From positions 236,184 through 300,183 of the forward strand of contig NZ_SGNY01000007.1 of the NCBI RefSeq assembly GCF_007002745.1: a stretch of DNA of 64,000 bases, read 5' to 3'. The notes under the pieces are model-generated. The model saw only the letters and a program-made list of their open reading frames with translations. It was not told the DNA's origin and ran no database searches. Each line of letters opens with the position of its first letter. Position 1 is the stretch's first letter. The position numbers and the translations under genes were made by a program. The DNA comes from Martinezella rhizogenes. GTDB lineage: Bacteria; Pseudomonadota; Alphaproteobacteria; Rhizobiales; Rhizobiaceae. Positions 54,022-63,372 of this stretch are shown here, piece after piece.

Positions 54022-54888
54022 ATGAGCGACGACAATCATATGGTGTTGCGGGACCGCTTTCAGCAGCACAAATCGAAACTCAGCCGTTCGGAACTGGCTG
54101 TTGCCGAATATTTACTGGCAACGCCGATCGATGTCCTGATCTTCGAAAGCGCGGAAGATATAGCCGCCAAGAGCGGTACGAGCGACGCAACGGTCATTCG
54201 TGCGGCGCGACGGCTCGGCTTCACCGGCCTGCCGGAACTCAAGCGGCTCTCCAGCCGCAACATGGCGAAAAGCGTTCCAACAACGGAACGGCTGTCGCAG
54301 CGGTTCCGCGCCACCGGCGACGATCTTGGCAGGATCAAAAAACGCATCTTCTCCACAGCCCATGAGATCATGACCTCATGTGAAGAAAAACTGGAGATCG
54401 ATTCGCTTGCGAATGCGATCCAGTTGCTCGATGCTGCCGATACCGTGTGGTGCCTGGGTATGGGACGATCCGAGGTGGAAGCAAGGCATTGCGCGACAGC
54501 ACTCAGCCGCGTCGGGCTGAGAACCCGTCATTCCGGATCGTCCGGCTTTTCGCTCGCCAACGAGTTGGTTGATTTACGGCAGGAGGACGTCGTCATTCTG
54601 TTCCACGTCGCCCGCGACACAGCCGAATTGCGGCTCATTGTCAATCAGGTCAGCGACATTGGCTGTCGTGTCATCCTGGTATGCGGCGTCCAGCTGACGG
54701 ACTGTTATCGCGACAGAGCTTCCGCAGTGCTGACATGCGTCGGATCCGCGGCAGGACTTGCAAGCTGGACGCTCGGTGCCGTCGTCACCTCCGATATTCT
54801 TGCCTACGGCATTGCTACGCGTAATCAGGACCGAGCACTCAAGAGCCGAAAGCGCCTCGCGCGGCTGCGCGAACAGATACCGCAATAG
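54022..54888 (+). CDS. RpiR-family transcriptional regulator (HTH plus SIS domain)
   Basis: The protein is 288 residues. The N-terminal HTH_6 domain (SRSELAVAEYLLATPIDVLI, then SGTSDATVIRAARRLGFTG) is followed by a SIS sugar-phosphate-binding domain (VWCLGMGRSEVEARHCATAL; LRQEDVVILFHVARDTAEL). It lies 171 bases after the DUF5054 gene on the same strand. Members sense phosphosugars, which would fit the sugar locus to its left. Control of the iron genes to its right is less likely. Confidence 0.85.
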   Translation: MSDDNHMVLRDRFQQHKSKLSRSELAVAEYLLATPIDVLIFESAEDIAAKSGTSDATVIRAARRLGFTGLPELKRLSSRNMAKSVPTTERLSQRFRATGDDLGRIKKRIFSTAHEIMTSCEEKLEIDSLANAIQLLDAADTVWCLGMGRSEVEARHCATALSRVGLRTRHSGSSGFSLANELVDLRQEDVVILFHVARDTAELRLIVNQVSDIGCRVILVCGVQLTDCYRDRASAVLTCVGSAAGLASWTLGAVVTSDILAYGIATRNQDRALKSRKRLARLREQIPQ

Positions 54889-54921
54889 CGGATCTCGAAA
54901 GCGCCATTCAAAAAGATGAGA

Positions 54922-54945
54922 ATATCAGTAATGTTTTATTGATAT
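54922..54945. promoter_or_regulatory. 24-base inverted repeat upstream of the TonB receptor
   Basis: ATATCAGTAA and TTATTGATAT form ten-base arms with one mismatch around a four-base spacer. The site lies 223 bases before the receptor start and 34 bases after the RpiR stop, in the only gap upstream of the iron operon. It is AT-rich like iron-responsive operators, but I cannot match it to a known RirA, Irr or Fur consensus. Confidence 0.42.
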
Positions 54946-55167
54946 CCACACTTCAATAATGTAGTGGTGACGACATAACCGCGGGCGACAGCGGCCGATC
55001 CCGTATTTTCCGTCGAGGGGCACTCATGAAATATAGTCGAAAAATCATTTTCTAGCGGAAGCGCGCAAGCAACCGCTCCCACACACCATTTCAAACCGAT
55101 GATCCCTTTACCGCGCCGTACCGGCACGGAAGGAATTTTGTTGTCCTGCTTTCAGTCTGGGGCCCTG

Positions 55168-57312
55168 ATGATTTCCTACCGTAGATTAGCAAATTCCGTT
55201 CTCCTCGCTTCGGTCGCCTTCGCACCCGCCAGTGTTTTCGCGCAGGATAGCGCCAATGGCGGCGAAACCGTCCTAGAAGCCATCACCATTACCGGCAACT
55301 GGCTGGAGCAGCCCAACAAGGAAAAGGTGCTGAAGCACCCCGGCGCTCGCACCATCATGGACAAAATGGAGCTGGAAGAGCGCGGCGCCGTCGACATTCG
55401 TGACGCCCTCAACCAGATTCCCGGCATCCAGGTGCAGGAAAGTGCCGGCACCGGCGGCAGCGATGTCTCTCTCAACCTCGGTGTTCGAGGCCTCACCTCG
55501 CGCCTTTCACCACGCTCCACCGTGTTGATGGACGGCATACCGCTGTCCTACGCTCCCTATGGCCAGCCGCAATTGTCGCTATTCCCTCTCGTGCTGGGCA
55601 ATGTCGATACCGTGGATGTGGTGCGCGGGGCAGGCTCCGTACGCTATGGACCGCAGAATGTCGGTGGAATCATAAATTTCGTGACACACCCGATCCCGGA
55701 TGACGTCACCGTTCGCATGTCTTCCTCCGCTGAATTCGGCGGCGGCACCAAGGCAACGCCGAGTTTCCTGATCGGCGGGACCAATGATGACGGGCTTGGG
55801 GCCGCACTTCTCTATTCGGGCATTCATGGCACCGGCTATCGTGACAGCAACGACCGCACGGATATCGACGACCTGATCTTCAAGGGCAAATATGAACTTT
55901 CGGATACGGACACGCTGAGCCTGCAATATCACCACTACAGCGGCGAAGGGCAAATGCCAGGGGGCCTGACAACGGGTGAATATGCGGCAGACCCATTCCA
56001 GTCGACACGGCAATACGACGAGTTCAATGGACGCCGTAATGATATCTCGCTGCGCTATCAGCACAATGATGGCGAAAACAACTTCGAGATCCTCGGCTAT
56101 TATGTAAATTCGTTCCGCGGCAGCTTCGTCGAGCAGCAGGGAACAGGGGCAAGCGCAAACCGCTATCGTCTGACTTCGGCACCGCGCGACTATGAATATT
56201 TCGGCATCGAACCACGCTACTCGCGCCTGTTCGACATCGGCGACACCACGCATGAGGTCACTGTCGGCTATCGTTATCTATGGGAGGAAAGCTCCGAGGT
56301 GGCAGCGCGCACCGCATATTACGACCGCCTTCCCGGCTACAATCCCCATACGCGTCCGATGGTCACCTACCAGACCAGCGAGGGCGGCACCAAGGCACAC
56401 GCCATCTATATCGACGACAAGATCCAGTTCGGCAACTGGACCGTCACGCCCGGCGTCCGCTACGAGATGATCAGCACCAATAACACCGTAAATGACCTCG
56501 CCGGTGGTGTCGTCACCGCATCGCGCTCGCCGCAATTCGACGCGAACGAACTGCTGCCCACGCTCTCCGTCGCCTACCAGATCAATGATGCCTGGCGCGT
56601 CTTTGGAAATGCCGGCGTTTCCTTCGGGCCTCAGCAATATAGCCATCTTGCCTCGACCACGGATGGCCTTAATCCTGAAAAGGCCAAGACATATGAAATC
56701 GGCACGCATTATCAGGGCGATGCCTTGAGCGCGGAATTGACGGCCTTCTACATCGATTTCGACAAGGAACTGCTGCTCAGCCGCAACATCGTCGGTGAAG
56801 GCGTGTGGACAAATCTCGGCGCAACCACCCACCAGGGCATAGAAGCGGCAGGGCGTTACGATCTCGGCAGCCTCACCCCGTCGCTGGACGGGCTCTCTGT
56901 CTATGCGAACTACACCTATACGGAAGCCGTTTACGAGGCAGGAGATTTCAAGGGGAAAGATCTTCCCTTTTATTCTCGCCACTTCGGCACCGTCGGCGCA
57001 AGCTACCGATATGAAGACTGGGTCATCAATGCGGATGTCACGGCGCAGTCGAAGCAGCGCTCCCCCGGAAGCGGCACAACCTATGTCACGGAAGAAGACT
57101 CTACCGGACGCCTTGGCGACATACCGGGCTATGGCACCGTCAACCTGCGCTTGGCGTACCAGCCGGAAAACAACAAGAACGCCCCCAAATTCGCACTCGG
57201 CGTGAAAAACCTCTTCGACAACGAGTATTTCACACGCTCAACTGACAACAATGGCGGCAAGTTCGTCGGCCAGCCACGCACTTTCTTTGTCAGTGCCTCG
57301 GTTGCTTTCTGA
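55168..57312 (+). CDS. TonB-dependent outer-membrane receptor (FecA/ferric siderophore type)
   Basis: The protein is 714 residues. The ATG at 55168 gives a signal peptide (MISYRRLANSVLLASVAFAP, cleaved after VFA-Q); earlier in-frame codons would hide it. The TonB box region ETVLEAITITG is followed by a plug domain (DIRDALNQIPGIQVQES, VLMDGIPLSYAPYGQ, VRGAGSVRYGPQNVGGIINF). A 22-strand barrel ends in the usual aromatic residue (FFVSASVAF). There is no N-terminal signalling domain, so it is not of the FecA-FecIR regulated kind. With the following FecBCDE-like genes it takes up a ferric chelate. Confidence 0.92.
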   Translation: MISYRRLANSVLLASVAFAPASVFAQDSANGGETVLEAITITGNWLEQPNKEKVLKHPGARTIMDKMELEERGAVDIRDALNQIPGIQVQESAGTGGSDVSLNLGVRGLTSRLSPRSTVLMDGIPLSYAPYGQPQLSLFPLVLGNVDTVDVVRGAGSVRYGPQNVGGIINFVTHPIPDDVTVRMSSSAEFGGGTKATPSFLIGGTNDDGLGAALLYSGIHGTGYRDSNDRTDIDDLIFKGKYELSDTDTLSLQYHHYSGEGQMPGGLTTGEYAADPFQSTRQYDEFNGRRNDISLRYQHNDGENNFEILGYYVNSFRGSFVEQQGTGASANRYRLTSAPRDYEYFGIEPRYSRLFDIGDTTHEVTVGYRYLWEESSEVAARTAYYDRLPGYNPHTRPMVTYQTSEGGTKAHAIYIDDKIQFGNWTVTPGVRYEMISTNNTVNDLAGGVVTASRSPQFDANELLPTLSVAYQINDAWRVFGNAGVSFGPQQYSHLASTTDGLNPEKAKTYEIGTHYQGDALSAELTAFYIDFDKELLLSRNIVGEGVWTNLGATTHQGIEAAGRYDLGSLTPSLDGLSVYANYTYTEAVYEAGDFKGKDLPFYSRHFGTVGASYRYEDWVINADVTAQSKQRSPGSGTTYVTEEDSTGRLGDIPGYGTVNLRLAYQPENNKNAPKFALGVKNLFDNEYFTRSTDNNGGKFVGQPRTFFVSASVAF

Positions 57313-57328
57313 TCGCGTAAAATTTGCG

Positions 57329-57347
57329 GGCCGGTATAGTACCGGCC
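57329..57347 (+). terminator. Intercistronic hairpin after the receptor gene
   Basis: A perfect eight-base stem (GGCCGGTA/TACCGGCC) closes a three-base loop 16 bases after the receptor stop. It has no T-run. The next gene starts 24 bases later, so transcription probably continues in part. Confidence 0.5.
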
Positions 57348-57370
57348 TGCCGCACTCTCCGGAACCATCG

Positions 57371-58294
57371 ATGATTACCTTTACTCGCAGAACAACAGGC
57401 ATCCTGCTTCTTTCGACGATCGCGTCGGCCATGTTTTCACGAACCGGCATAGCCGAAGAGGCACCAAGAAGCATCGCCCATCAGCTTGGCTCGACGGAAA
57501 TCGTCGGCAGACCACGCCGCGTCGTGGCACTGGAATTCTCCTTCGTGCAGGCTCTCGATGCACTTGGCGTCGTTCCCGCAGGCATAGCTGACGACAACCA
57601 GCGCCAGCGCATCGAGCTGCTGCTGGGCAAGAGCATCGATTACGCCTCGGTCGGCACTCGGCTTGAACCCAATCTCGAACTCGTCAGCACCCTTGCACCG
57701 GACCTGATCATCGCGGATGAGGTACGGCACGCCGCCATATATGGCCAGCTGAGTGCCATTGCGCCAACCATCGTTCTGAATAGCTGGGAAGGTGACTACA
57801 GGACCATCAAGGAGAGCGTGGCCACCATTGCCGACGCCCTCGGCGAACACGACAGGGGCCAGCAGGTGCTTGCAGCGCACGATGAGACCATCGCCGCACT
57901 GGTCGCGCGCATCCCGCCCGGTGAACAGCGACGCATTCTGCTTGCGGTGGCGACGCCGGATTCGATGAGCCTTCATACCTCGTCATCCTTCACCGGCTCG
58001 GTTTTTGAGGCTCTCGGCCTCGTGCCCGCCCTCCGGTCCTCCGATCCGGTGGAGAGCGGGGCCAGCCTTGAGCGGCTGATCGCGGTCAATCCCGACATCC
58101 TGCTTGTCGCTACCGACCCGGGCGGCACCGCGCTTGACCAATGGAAGGGCAATGCCGCCTGGGCCAACATCGCGGCAATCCGAAGCAACATGGTCTTCGA
58201 GGTCGATCGCAACCAGTTCGCCCGGTTCCGCGGATTGCGAACTGCCGAAATGATCGCCCGGGAGCTGCTGGCCAAGGTCTACAGGGCGGGATAG
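57371..58294 (+). CDS. Iron-siderophore ABC transporter substrate-binding protein (FecB/FhuD type)
   Basis: The protein is 307 residues from the ATG at 57371. Signal peptide: ITFTRRTTGILLLSTIASAM then FSRTGIAEEA. The cluster-A-III binding-protein fold is shown by RPRRVVALEFSFVQALDALG, VGTRLEPNLELVSTLAPDLI and a long connecting helix, ending with FARFRGLRTAEMIARELL. It passes the ferric chelate from the receptor to the FecCD-type permeases encoded next. Confidence 0.88.
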   Translation: MITFTRRTTGILLLSTIASAMFSRTGIAEEAPRSIAHQLGSTEIVGRPRRVVALEFSFVQALDALGVVPAGIADDNQRQRIELLLGKSIDYASVGTRLEPNLELVSTLAPDLIIADEVRHAAIYGQLSAIAPTIVLNSWEGDYRTIKESVATIADALGEHDRGQQVLAAHDETIAALVARIPPGEQRRILLAVATPDSMSLHTSSSFTGSVFEALGLVPALRSSDPVESGASLERLIAVNPDILLVATDPGGTALDQWKGNAAWANIAAIRSNMVFEVDRNQFARFRGLRTAEMIARELLAKVYRAG

Positions 58295-58299
58295 GGATC

Positions 58300-59313
58300 G
58301 TGACGGCGATGGCCTCCAAAGGCCCGGACAACAAAACACGGCGGCCACTTCTCGTCGCAGCCTTTCTCATCGTGCTTCTGGCCGCAAGCGTGATCGCCGG
58401 GATTGCCTTCGGCGTATCGCAATTGTCGCCAATGACGGCTCTGCGACTTCTGGTGGCTCCCGACGGGTCGCCAGAAAACGCACTTGTCTGGGACATCCGC
58501 CTGCCGCGCGTCCTTCTTGCCGTTCTGGTCGGCGCCAATCTGGCAGTAGCCGGTGTCCTGATCCAGACCCTGACACGCAACCCGCTGGCATCGCCGCAGA
58601 CCTTCGGCATCAATGCCGGCGCGTCGCTTGCCATCGTCGTCTGCCTGATCGCCTTTCCGGCGCTTCGGGGAGCAGGCACAGTCTGGCCGGCCTTCGTGGG
58701 CGCTGCCATCGTGGGCTTTGCGATGTGGGCGCTCTCGGTATCCGGGGCGATGAACGATATAAAACTCGCCCTTGCCGGCATCTCGATCCAGCTCGTGCTG
58801 TCCGCCCTCGTCCAGGCGATCCTGATCGCCAACAATGCGGCGCAGGACATCGTCTACTGGCTCGCCGGCTCGGTCAACGGCGCGCAGTGGTCCAAGGTCT
58901 GGACGATCCTCCCGTTCTCGCTGGTGGGTGGCGGATTGGCGCTTGTTGCCGGGCGGCATTTCGGCGTTCTGTCGCTCGATGAAAGCACCGGCGTGTCACT
59001 CGGGCAGAATGCGCGGCGCGTCGGCGGACTGGCTGCGGTTCTCATCGTCGTCCTGGCTGGCTCGGCCGTCGCCGTCAGCGGCCCCATAGGTTTCATCGGC
59101 CTTCTGGTGCCGCATATCGTCCGGCGTCTCGTCGGCAGCGACCAGGCAACCGTCCTTGCCCTCTCCCTGCTCTGTGGCCCGCTCCTGCTCAACACCGCCG
59201 ATCTTCTCGGCCGTATCGCCACCTTTCCGTCTGAACTACCCGTTGGCATCGTGACAGCCCTGATCGGCGCTCCCGCCTTTCTTCTGCTGCTTAACCGCCG
59301 GAGGAGTGTATGA
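58300..59313 (+). CDS. Iron ABC transporter permease, FecC type
   Basis: The protein is 337 residues from a GTG start just after the binding-protein stop; an ATG three codons later is the alternative. FecCD family marks: DIRLPRVLLAVLVGANLAVA, LIQTLTRNPLASPQTFGINA and, near the C-terminus, VSGPIGFIGLLVPHIVRRLV. About nine membrane segments. It forms the channel with the next protein. Confidence 0.9.
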   Translation: MTAMASKGPDNKTRRPLLVAAFLIVLLAASVIAGIAFGVSQLSPMTALRLLVAPDGSPENALVWDIRLPRVLLAVLVGANLAVAGVLIQTLTRNPLASPQTFGINAGASLAIVVCLIAFPALRGAGTVWPAFVGAAIVGFAMWALSVSGAMNDIKLALAGISIQLVLSALVQAILIANNAAQDIVYWLAGSVNGAQWSKVWTILPFSLVGGGLALVAGRHFGVLSLDESTGVSLGQNARRVGGLAAVLIVVLAGSAVAVSGPIGFIGLLVPHIVRRLVGSDQATVLALSLLCGPLLLNTADLLGRIATFPSELPVGIVTALIGAPAFLLLLNRRRSV

Positions 59314-60314
59314 GCCGCGCGCTGGAGCGACAGGCAGACGCGCGTGCCATCGGCGTCTGCGGCATCCTTTTTCTGCTGCTTGCGGCCATCGCTCTTCTGG
59401 GCATTATGGCTGGCGCCGTCACGCTCGGTTTTCGCGAGGTTCTCGATGCGCTCGGCGGCGGTAAAAACACCTTCATCGTGATGCAATACCGTCTGCCGCG
59501 GATCGCCGTCTCCCTTCTGGCAGGTCTCTCCTTCGGCCTTGCCGGCGTTTTCCTGCAGGGTGCGCTGCGCAATCCACTCGCCTCCCCGGATGTCGTCGGC
59601 ATCACCAAATGGGCGGGGCTAGGGGCTTTTCTCGCCGGGCTCGCTACACCACCGGCCTGGGTGAGCTGGTCGGTACCGCTCGGCGTGATCGCCGGCGCCC
59701 TGTTCGGCGCGGCCGCGCTCCTTTTCATCGGTCGGCGCTTTGGTGGCGTTGCCTCGCTCGCGCTGACGGGCGTCGCTCTCGGAATGCTTGCCCAGGCGCT
59801 GATGCAATACATCATGGTGCTCCACCCTTCCCGCGCCGACCAGTCCATGGTCTGGCTTGCTGGGAGCGTCTATGGCAGCACGGCACGCGATGGGCTCTTC
59901 CTTTCGCTCTGGCTCCTCGCCTGCCTGCCGGCCGTTATCTATTCTGCGCTGCGGCTGGATGCCGGCGGCTTCGGTGACGATACGCTGATCAGCATCGGAA
60001 TTTCACCACCTGCCCTGCGTGGCGGCCTGATCCTCATATCCGTTCTCCTCTGCGCCGGTGGCGTCGCAGCTGTGGGAAGCATGGGGTTTCTGGGGCTCAT
60101 CGCACCGCATGCCGCACGTATTCTCGTCGGCAGCCGCGCACGCCATCTTGTGCCGGCAAGCGCCCTTGTCGGCGCCCTTGCCCTTTCTTCGGCAGATCTG
60201 ATCGGCCGGGTGATCGCCCTGCCGAATGAAATTCCCGCCGGCATCGTCGCCGCTGTGATCGGCGGTCCCTATCTTGTCTTTCTATTGATCAAGGAGACAG
60301 GTCGCCATGGCTGA
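59310..60314 (+). CDS. Iron ABC transporter permease, FecD type
   Basis: The protein is 334 residues, starting inside the end of the FecC-type gene (ATGA overlap). It carries the same family motifs as its partner: YRLPRIAVSLLAGLSFGLAG, LQGALRNPLASPDVVGITKW and GSMGFLGLIAPHAARILVGS. It is the second channel subunit. Confidence 0.9.
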   Translation: MSRALERQADARAIGVCGILFLLLAAIALLGIMAGAVTLGFREVLDALGGGKNTFIVMQYRLPRIAVSLLAGLSFGLAGVFLQGALRNPLASPDVVGITKWAGLGAFLAGLATPPAWVSWSVPLGVIAGALFGAAALLFIGRRFGGVASLALTGVALGMLAQALMQYIMVLHPSRADQSMVWLAGSVYGSTARDGLFLSLWLLACLPAVIYSALRLDAGGFGDDTLISIGISPPALRGGLILISVLLCAGGVAAVGSMGFLGLIAPHAARILVGSRARHLVPASALVGALALSSADLIGRVIALPNEIPAGIVAAVIGGPYLVFLLIKETGRHG

Positions 60315-61113
60315 TGCCCACCCGACACGCCTTCACTGCGAAAAAATCACCGTCGGCTATGCCGCCGCCCCTGTATTGAACGATGTCGATCTCGCCATAC
60401 CGGACGGGAAAATCACAGCCCTGATCGGCGCAAACGGCAGCGGCAAGTCGACACTGCTGCGCACGCTGGCGCGTGTCATTCACCCCTCCTCCGGCACGGT
60501 CTATCTTGATGGCAAACCAATCAGAACGATGGCCGCAAGAACGGTTGCACAATCGCTTGCCCTGTTGCCGCAGAGCCCGGTATCTCCGGATGGGCTGACC
60601 GTCAGACAACTCTGCCGTTTCGGTCGCCATCCGCATAAAGGCATCCTGTCGCGCCCAAGCCGGCACGACGAAGAGATTGTCGAACAGGCACTGGCCTCCA
60701 CCGGCCTTCTTGAGCTTGCCGAGCGCGAGCTCGATCGGCTGTCGGGTGGTCAAAGGCAGCGCGCCTGGATTGCCATGGCGCTGGCGCAGGAGACTCCGCT
60801 CCTCCTGCTCGATGAGCCGACGACCTATCTCGACATCGCCCATCAGCTGGAAATTCTCGACCTCCTGAGAAAGCTGAACACAGACGAAGGCCGAACGATC
60901 GTCATGGTTGTGCATGACCTCAACCACGCTGCGCAATATGCCGACCACCTGGTTGCCCTTGCAGATGGCGGCATACTCGCCACAGGCAGCCCTTCCGCCC
61001 TGCTGACCCCACACCTCATCAACGCCATTTTCGGCGTCGAGGCGATGGTCATTCCGCATCCCGCCGATGGCACGCCACTGTGTCTGCCTCTCGGCAGTAA
61101 ATCGAATAGCTAA
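60307..61113 (+). CDS. Iron ABC transporter ATPase, FecE/FhuC type
   Basis: The protein is 268 residues, overlapping the permease gene by 8 bases. Walker A is GANGSGKST (residues 41-49), the Q-loop is LLPQSPVSPDG, the signature is [10 protein letters not shown] and Walker B is LLLLDEPTTYLDIAHQ. These are typical of ferric-siderophore ATPases. It is the last gene of the iron operon. An IS6-type element begins only a few bases after its stop, so any native terminator or further gene has been cut off. Confidence 0.92.
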   Translation: MADAHPTRLHCEKITVGYAAAPVLNDVDLAIPDGKITALIGANGSGKSTLLRTLARVIHPSSGTVYLDGKPIRTMAARTVAQSLALLPQSPVSPDGLTVRQLCRFGRHPHKGILSRPSRHDEEIVEQALASTGLLELAERELDRLSGGQRQRAWIAMALAQETPLLLLDEPTTYLDIAHQLEILDLLRKLNTDEGRTIVMVVHDLNHAAQYADHLVALADGGILATGSPSALLTPHLINAIFGVEAMVIPHPADGTPLCLPLGSKSNS

Positions 61114-61117
61114 CCGG

Positions 61118-61934
61118 GAATGGGCATCGTAAACTCAAAGGCAAATAGGGCAATTCATGGCGCCGGTGGAGTTCGTCGGTCATGCTCTTGCAATTTTCGC
61201 CCACAGGTTCCACGCCTCCAAACGCAGTTCGCGATGATGGCTGGAGGGGATGTCGTGTTGTGGGATGTGGAACAGGTTGGCAATCGGGTCGTGGATCGAT
61301 ACGAAACGTTGTAGATGTCGCTGTGACTTGAAGCGTTTCATGATCCGCTCACGCCGTCGGATCGGCTGATGAGAGTTCTCCGCCCGATTGTTCAGGCCCT
61401 TATGCGAGCGGTGCTCGACAGCCGGCATGATGTCACGCTTTGCTGCGTCGTAAGAGCGAAGCTTGTCGGTGATCATCACTCTCGGTGCTCGGCCCTGGCT
61501 CTTCAACAGCTTACGCATCAGGCGCTTGGCCGCCTTGGCGTTGCGGCGATTTTGCACGAGCACCTCCAGGACAAAACCGTCCTGATCAACGGCGCGCCAC
61601 AGCCAGTGCTTCTTGCCCCGGATCGAAACGACGGCCTCATCGAGATGCCATTTGTCACCAAGCCGACCGGACGAGCCTCGACGGATCTCGTTGGCGAAGG
61701 TTCGCCCGAATTTCTCCGCCCAAAGCCGGATCGTTTGATGTGAGACGATGATCCCACGCGCTGCCAGCAGGTCCTCCACCATTCGCAGACTGAGAGGGAA
61801 ACGGAAATACAGCCACACAGCGTGAGCAATGACCTCAGCGGGATAGCGATACCGACGGTAGAGAGGATCTCGATCTGTCATGCCCCCTCATCGCACAGCG
61901 GATTCCACATCCCGTTAAGTTTACGTTGCCATTC
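61118..61934 (-). mobile_element. IS6-family insertion sequence (IS26-like)
   Basis: An element of about 820 bases holds one transposase gene. Its ends are related inverted repeats: GAATGGGCATCGTAAACTC at 61119 and, inverted from 61934, GAATGGCAACGTAAACTTAA, with small differences. The length is typical of IS6. The bases outside the two ends do not form an obvious 8-base target duplication, so a deletion or recombination at one side is possible. The left end lies just after the iron ATPase gene; the right end reaches the last codon of the DUF1963 gene. Confidence 0.75.
61180..61881 (-). CDS. IS6-family transposase
   Basis: The protein is 233 residues, full length for the family. The DDE residues are visible: Asp81 in WHLDEAVVSIRGKKHWLWRA, Asp139 in RVMITDKLRSY and Glu168 in NNRAENSHQPIRRRER. 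The N-terminal HTH region reads LSLRMVEDLLAARGIIVSHQ. IS6 elements move by cointegrate formation and often flank resistance or accessory genes. The frame is intact, so the element may be active. Confidence 0.92.
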   Translation of the reverse strand: MTDRDPLYRRYRYPAEVIAHAVWLYFRFPLSLRMVEDLLAARGIIVSHQTIRLWAEKFGRTFANEIRRGSSGRLGDKWHLDEAVVSIRGKKHWLWRAVDQDGFVLEVLVQNRRNAKAAKRLMRKLLKSQGRAPRVMITDKLRSYDAAKRDIMPAVEHRSHKGLNNRAENSHQPIRRRERIMKRFKSQRHLQRFVSIHDPIANLFHIPQHDIPSSHHRELRLEAWNLWAKIARA

Positions 61935-63372
61935 AGTGACCCTCTATTTCCGCTTGCGCCAGATCGAAGCGCATTGCCGCAAGTGCATCCTTCTTAATTG
62001 AGAATCTCAGAACGCCGAGGTCCCACCATTTCCAGCGCGGTCCATCGCAGTCGCTTGCCAGCTGAAGGAGCAAGACCTCATCAGGGTCCAAATCGGACTG
62101 GATGCCGCCGACTTTGCTTAGCATCAGATGAGCGGCCGGGCCATTCAGGAGCGGATCGCGCGCGGGATCGTAGCTCGCAAGGAGCTCCGTTTCCTCATTG
62201 GCGATATCAGGGAAGGCGGTCATCAGCGGCTGAAGAGATGCTCGCAGAGCCAAATGGTTATATGGGATGAGACCGCAAGAGGTCGCCTCCTTCCGGAGTT
62301 GCCCATGTTGCTTCAGCATATCGTTGACCCTCTCGCGTTGCTCGTCGGACAATTTCGTTTGCCTGCCGATTGCGACAAGTGTCTGCGTGAGATCAACTGC
62401 TTGAGCTCTCCAAGCCTCCTAGCGCAGCAACAGATCGTCAGAATATTTACCTTCGCTATTCAACACGGTCTTGATGGGCATGACGTTCTCGAGCCAATCG
62501 TTGCGGACCGCATTCAAAAGCAGGATGGCGTCATCGGCACGATAAGGGAGGCTGATGTCCTCCAAGACTTTATCCTGATCGTAACCTCCACGATCCTCAT
62601 CACGCATGACCAGCGTTAGACAGTCCCGAACGAGCATTTTCATTTTCATCTCACGCAAATCGACGCTATTCCTGCGCGTAGAAGCGGCAGGCACCTTTAA
62701 ATTCCCCGGCCTCCCAAACCGCCTGGCGAGATTCATAAGTCGATCAGTAAGTCCGAGAGGTTCAGGTTCCCAGACCATCTGTTGGCTGAGCAAAGTCGCG
62801 GCGAACGGCCCCAACGCTGGATCGTCAGGACCTGTAAATTCCGGTTCTGCCCAGAGCTCAGCGATCGCAAAACGGATCGGGCATTTCGGGAAGAGCGATG
62901 CCGGGCTTGCTCCAGGCTCACGATATTCCCAACCGGGCATGCGGCTATAATACATGTAATCCTTTGCCCATCCGGCATCATCAGGCGCATCCCTGACCGG
63001 AAGACCATCGGGAGCGTGAGGATAGTAGAGAACGCGCCACGCATCGCTGCCAAATGTCTGCAGAGGCTCGTGCGATAGGGACAGCGTAAAGAAGTAAAGC
63101 ATGCCTTCCCTGGGTAAGAGGTCCCGGTCTTCCATGTCTGGAAGTTCTTCGAGGTTTATCTGAGCCAAGAAGTCGAGCGAGGCTGACGTCGAGTCTGGAA
63201 AGTCGATCTTCGGCCAGCTCCAGTCCGGTGGGAAATTGGGGCTTCCCCCAATCTGCGACAGGAGACTTGTCTTTTGATGCGGGGGCCAGACGCGCTCAAG
63301 TCGGATAGCTTTCGCGCGGTGAGGGCGCAGCAGATCTGCCGCTTGTTCGACGGTAACGATTGAGTTGAACAT
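61933..63372 (-). pseudogene. DUF1963 (YwqG-like) protein gene split by one amber codon
   Basis: One reading frame of about 479 codons runs from 63372 to 61933 but is cut by a single TAG at 62419-62421. The first part (317 residues) has DUF1963 features: SQIGGSPNFPPDWSWPKIDF, LDFLAQINLEELP, GMLYFFTLSL. The second part ends with LLLQLASDCDGPRWKWWDLG and VLRFSIKKDALAAMRFD, the usual end of this family. The TAG stands in frame between them (after SDDLLLR, before EAWRAQAVDL), so a nonsense mutation is the simplest reading. The stop codon overlaps the outer bases of the IS6 right end, so the insertion probably trimmed the last residues. The function of DUF1963 proteins is unknown; some are linked to contact-dependent toxins. 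Confidence 0.7.
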
